DNA of 64,000 nt from Promerops cafer (taxonomy: Eukaryota; Chordata; Aves; Passeriformes; Nectariniidae), in assembly GCA_013398275.1 (NCBI GenBank), contig VZSE01015338.1, positions 187,799-251,798 on the forward strand. The letters run 5' to 3'. A model generated the notes under the pieces. That model did no database searches. It worked only from the letters and a program-made list of their open reading frames with translations, and was not told the origin of the DNA. Positions 62,201 through 64,000 of the stretch are shown piece by piece. A program made the translations under genes and the position numbers. Every line of letters begins with the position of its first letter. The first letter of the stretch is position 1.

Positions 62201-63988
62201 GCCTGTCCCAGAGGAAAAATGGGCAAATTACAGCCATCAAAAGAGTGGAAGTAATAGCCTCGGATTCCAACTATTTGTGCCGGTGCAGGGTGGGGTTGGA
62301 ACACGGAGGCTCATCCTCCAGGCTCGGCCAGGAGGCCGTCACACGTCCCCATGGCTGTCCCTCTGCCTGGCCGGGCAGGACACGTCCACGTCCACCCCCA
62401 GCAGACCTCCCCCAGCCCCGTTTGTCCCCACGGCGGGACGAGGACCGTCCTTGCCGTGGCCGTTACCGTGGCTTCTGCGGCTTGGAGACCTCGGCCAGGC
62501 GGCGACACGCTTCCTCCAGCTGGGCCAGGGTGTTGGGTGGCGTCAGCGGGGGCATGGCGGGGTCCTGCACGAAGGGGTGGGCGGGCTGTGCCCCGCGGGG
62601 GTGGCCGCCCGTCCCCCACGGGTGGTGGCGGCCGGGGGCCCCCTTGGCGCAGTCGGAGCTGTAGGCCTTCTTTGTGCTTTGTGTGCTTGGGGAAGGGAAG
62701 AAGTCGGGTTAGAAAAGCTGGAAAATATGACTTTAATAGCAGCTCCTATTCTGCTCGCTCCCTCTCAAAAGTCTGTCATAACATGAAAGGAGGTTTATTG
62801 CCAAAAACATGACATTTTTGTGGTTTTTCTGGTTCTGCGGAACAGCTTTTATATTAAACCGGAGGAGCAAAGAGTCTCATTTGTTTTTAGTGATTGTAAA
62901 AATAGACAGCCCATGTAATATATAAATATTTACCGGGAGCGATATTGCTGTAGACAGCTGCGTATTTACCTATGGGTCTTGTGCTTATTTTGTCTCTCGC
63001 TCTCCAGCATCCACTGCCAGACGTTCTGCGCCCGATCCGCTTCGCCCCCTGGGAGCTGCACCCCACCAGGGCCGGGCAGGCCCCCATCCCCGGCCGCCGG
63101 GGCCACGCTGTCCACTCCTCGGCCCGGCCTCTTCAGCAGCGTCCCCGTCCTGCTGGTGACAAAAAGGGGCAGGAGCCCGTGGTCAGCCCCCGTCGCCGTC
63201 AGCCCCACTGCAGCAGGACCACGGGGGATGGTTTGGGGCGGGAGCGATGGAGATGGTGGTGACTTACCCGAAGGGCTCCAGCGGAGAGAGAGGGGGGTCC
63301 GTGTTCTTGGGGTGGCCCTTGCACTTGGGGTAGCAGTAGTAGTCGCCGCCCGCCGGGCAGCAGCACTGCACCCGCTGCGCCGCCTCGGCCTCGATCTGCT
63401 CCTTCGTCTTGGGCACGGTGTGGTGGTGGATGTAGTGGTGGTGGACGTGCTTGGTGGTCTGCTTGGTGATGAAGCCCTTGCCCAGCAGGGCGCAGGCGGC
63501 CAGCGAGGCCGTGCCGGGCGGCAGCTTGCCCGTGGGCAGGCGGTCGGGCGAGCGGGCGCGGGCGTCCAGGATGGCCTGGGGGTCCTCCTCGTAGCTGCCC
63601 GAGGGCAGGAGCGACAGCGCGTGCTGGGGGTTGGCCACGTCCCGACCGCTCTGCAGGCTGGCAGGGAGCTCGGCGCCCTCCTTCTCCTCCTCCTGCCAGA
63701 CAAGGGGTGGCAGGGAATGAACGGAAGGGGCCGGGAGCCGGCGAGGCGCGCGCCGGGATGTCCCCCCCGCCGCCCCGTGGCCAGGGAACGGCCCCCTCCC
63801 GCCGGCCGGCCGGGTGGCACGCGGAGCTGTGGGAACGCTAATCCTACCTCCTTGATCTGCTGCAGCCTCTCCTCCAGACAGTCCATGGTTTCCTGCTCCT
63901 GCTTCAGCTTCTCCAGCCGGGAAATGAGCTCGGCAGCGAAGGCAGCTGGCTCCACCGGGGTCATCTCCTTGGGAAGCCGGTGGGTCCT
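56096..63988 (-). CDS. AXIN2: AXIN2, 3' half of coding region (exons 5-11), partial
   Basis: Axin-2 is the Wnt-inducible scaffold of the cytoplasmic beta-catenin destruction complex, which brings together GSK3, CK1, APC and beta-catenin. The coding parts, in transcript order, are 63988-63848, 63692-63268, 63152-62970, 62685-62467, 61935-61840, 60483-60316 and 56222-56096. Together they make 1359 nt, or 452 residues plus TGA. Every junction has GT/AG ends and phases agree throughout. Visible parts are the GSK3-binding helix (residues 12-30 of this partial protein), a His-rich conserved block in exon 6, the VWQWMLE motif in exon 7, the TPPNTLAQLEEACRRL segment in exon 8, and a C-terminal DIX domain (about 371-450). 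The human equivalent, recalled from memory, is 490 residues; the 38 missing residues are 29 in exon 6, 4 in exon 7 and 5 in exon 8. The N-terminal tankyrase-binding and RGS parts lie beyond the window. AXIN1 is excluded by the exon 6 and exon 9 sequences, which match AXIN2. Confidence 0.95.
56223..60315 (-). other. AXIN2: AXIN2 intron 10 (4093 bp)
   Basis: The intron separates the two DIX-coding exons. Its donor is GTAAGA and its acceptor GCCACAG. It holds an AT microsatellite near 57262-57312, long T tracts at about 58166-58208, and a T-run/G-run junction at about 58362-58400. Open frames inside it are short and carry no recognisable domain. No transposon was identified. Confidence 0.9.
57262..57312. 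repeat. AT-rich simple repeat in AXIN2 intron 10
   Basis: Imperfect ATATAT runs are interrupted by two A tracts. Low-complexity sequence. Confidence 0.85.
60316..60483 (-). CDS. AXIN2: AXIN2 exon 10: first part of DIX domain
   Basis: This exon is 168 nt, the same as human exon 10, with a TTTGCAG acceptor and a GTAAGA donor. It completes the Asp codon and reads HKEPKKLPVVHTSQSG. The DIX domain then starts as ELVVTYFFCGEEIPYRRML, followed by KAQSLTLGHFKEQLSKKGNY. It ends with AG of a split Arg codon. DIX domains polymerise head to tail and join axin to Dishevelled in the Wnt signalosome. The YFFCGEEIPYR strand-turn is the most conserved part of the family and is intact. Confidence 0.96.
60683..60955 (-). 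mobile_element. CR1 LINE 3' fragment in AXIN2 intron 9
   Basis: The plus strand reads like the reverse complement of a bird CR1 3' end. It has CACAGAATGGCTTGGGTTGG, then GATCTTAAAGATCCTCCAG, CCTGCCATGGGCAGGGACA and CTCCAAGCCCCAATGTCCAGC. It continues with CCTCCCTAATACCCAACCTAA and a TTCAGCTTGAAGCCACTTCC tail. The element is therefore in sense with AXIN2 (minus strand) and 5'-truncated, as most CR1 copies are. The short direct repeats of the extreme 3' end are reduced to CACAGAATGG. Confidence 0.85.
61785..61808. repeat. (ATTT)n microsatellite in AXIN2 intron 9
   Basis: Six consecutive ATTT units lie about 30 bp from the exon 9 donor on the gene strand, where they read as AAAT repeats. Confidence 0.9.
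61840..61935 (-). CDS. AXIN2: AXIN2 exon 9: AXIN2-type linker before DIX
   Basis: This exon is 96 nt, identical in length to human exon 9, with a CTTCAG acceptor and a strong GTGAGT donor. It completes the Arg codon and reads CSTSNQQRDRNHSAAIQGG, then SSPFCNASLTTE, and ends with GA of a split Asp codon. The QQRDRNHSA core matches human AXIN2 and helps separate the gene from AXIN1. The segment links the central region to the DIX domain; no catalytic function is expected. Confidence 0.92.
61936..62466 (-). other. AXIN2: AXIN2 intron 8 (531 bp)
   Basis: The donor is GTAACG and the acceptor CTTCAG, with a purine-rich plus strand at 61930-62020 (a pyrimidine tract on the gene strand). The motif AATCAAAGG at 62104-62112 resembles a TCF/LEF core. 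Nothing else was recognised. Confidence 0.85.
62467..62685 (-). CDS. AXIN2: AXIN2 exon 8: TPPNTLAQLEEA segment
   Basis: This exon is 219 nt (1 + 72 codons + 2). The acceptor CCCCAAG follows a clear pyrimidine tract and has the less usual A at position -3. The donor is GTAACG. The translation starts at the split Ser codon and reads TQSTKKAYSSDC, then a His/Pro/Gly-rich linker. It then has FVQDPAMPPLTPPNTLAQLE and EACRRLAEVSKPQKP, ending in a split Arg codon. The TPPNTLAQLEEACRRLAE part is nearly identical to human AXIN2. The exon is five codons shorter than human, with the difference in the linker. Confidence 0.93.
62970..63152 (-). CDS. AXIN2: AXIN2 exon 7: VWQWMLE motif
   Basis: This exon is 183 nt with the proximal acceptor, or 180 nt if the second CAG of a tandem CAGCAG acceptor is used (start 63149). 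It completes a split Gly codon from exon 6, then reads RTGTLLKRPGRG and a Gly/Pro-rich linker. It continues with EADRAQNVWQWMLESER and QNKHKTH. It ends with AG of a split Ser codon before a GTAAAT donor. The VWQWMLESER motif is diagnostic of axins. Human exon 7 is 195 nt, so this linker is four or five residues shorter. Confidence 0.9.
63268..63692 (-). CDS. AXIN2: AXIN2 exon 6: central region, beta-catenin-binding helix absent
   Basis: This exon is 425 nt (141 codons plus 2 nt), with a CTGGCAG acceptor and a GTAAGT donor. It begins EEEKEGAELP and includes SLLPSGSYEEDPQAILD and the strongly conserved KQTTKHVHHHYIHHH block. It then has KTKEQIEAEAAQRV, a Cys-rich CCCPAGGDYYCYPKC stretch, and ends in LEPFG. 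Human exon 6 is 512 nt. Most of the shortfall is at 63563/63564, where ILD is followed directly by ARARSPDRLP. Human and mouse AXIN2 have about 22 residues there, containing the HLSRVLKTPG beta-catenin-binding helix. A run of histidines seen in human AXIN2 after SPD is also absent. The reading frame is intact. GC content is very high, so an assembly deletion is possible. Confidence 0.93.
63848..63988 (-). CDS. AXIN2: AXIN2 exon 5: GSK3-binding helix
   Basis: This exon is 141 nt, exactly 47 codons in phase 0, and begins after a TTGTAG acceptor at 63989-63994. It reads RTHRLPKEMTPVEP and continues into the amphipathic helix VEPAAFAAELISRLEKLK. That helix corresponds to the GSK3-interaction segment of axins (VEPxxFAxELIxRLE). 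The exon ends in EERLQQIKE before a GTAGGA donor. The length equals human exon 5. The ATG at 63964 is an internal methionine of the full protein, not a start codon. Retaining the short intron downstream keeps an open frame (see findings). Confidence 0.95.
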
Positions 63989-64000
63989 CTACAAGGAGCG

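Overview
The window is vertebrate, most likely avian, nuclear DNA. Two things point to a bird: an AXIN2 gene with vertebrate exon structure, and several CR1 retroposon 3' ends of the kind common in bird genomes. There is no sign of bacterial, viral or plasmid organisation. Apart from one solo-LTR-like relic, nothing viral was seen. Three single-N positions (10072, 54618, 55553) mark contig joins.

The only gene I can support is the 3' half of AXIN2, on the minus strand at the right end. Seven coding exons (63848-63988, 63268-63692, 62970-63152, 62467-62685, 61840-61935, 60316-60483, 56096-56222) splice in phase into 452 residues plus a stop. They correspond to human exons 5-11. The product runs from just before the GSK3-binding helix to the end of the DIX polymerisation domain. 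The first four exons (tankyrase-binding and RGS regions) and the promoter lie beyond the right edge. Three exons (9, 10, 11) have exactly the human lengths; exons 6, 7 and 8 are shorter. The striking difference is in exon 6: the helix by which axins bind beta-catenin is missing in frame. This is either a real lineage feature or a local assembly deletion.

The AXIN2 3' UTR extends to about 53415. It contains a 1042-bp block (54618-55659) that repeats the preceding UTR sequence between two single-N gaps, almost certainly an assembly duplication.

Positions 1-53414 look intergenic. By human gene order this would be the RGS9-AXIN2 interval, but no RGS9 exon was found. It holds CR1 fragments (8713-8828, 23425-23510, 30326-30490, 38918-39142, an older one at 39930-40285), an ancient MIR-type SINE (13430-13555), a probable solo LTR (34699-35296), short tandem repeats and microsatellites. 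Long AT-rich, repeat-free blocks could be conserved regulatory DNA. All open reading frames there are short, unspliced and without recognisable domains, and I do not annotate them as genes. I found no credible new biological system; the AXIN2 exon 6 deletion is the observation most worth testing.
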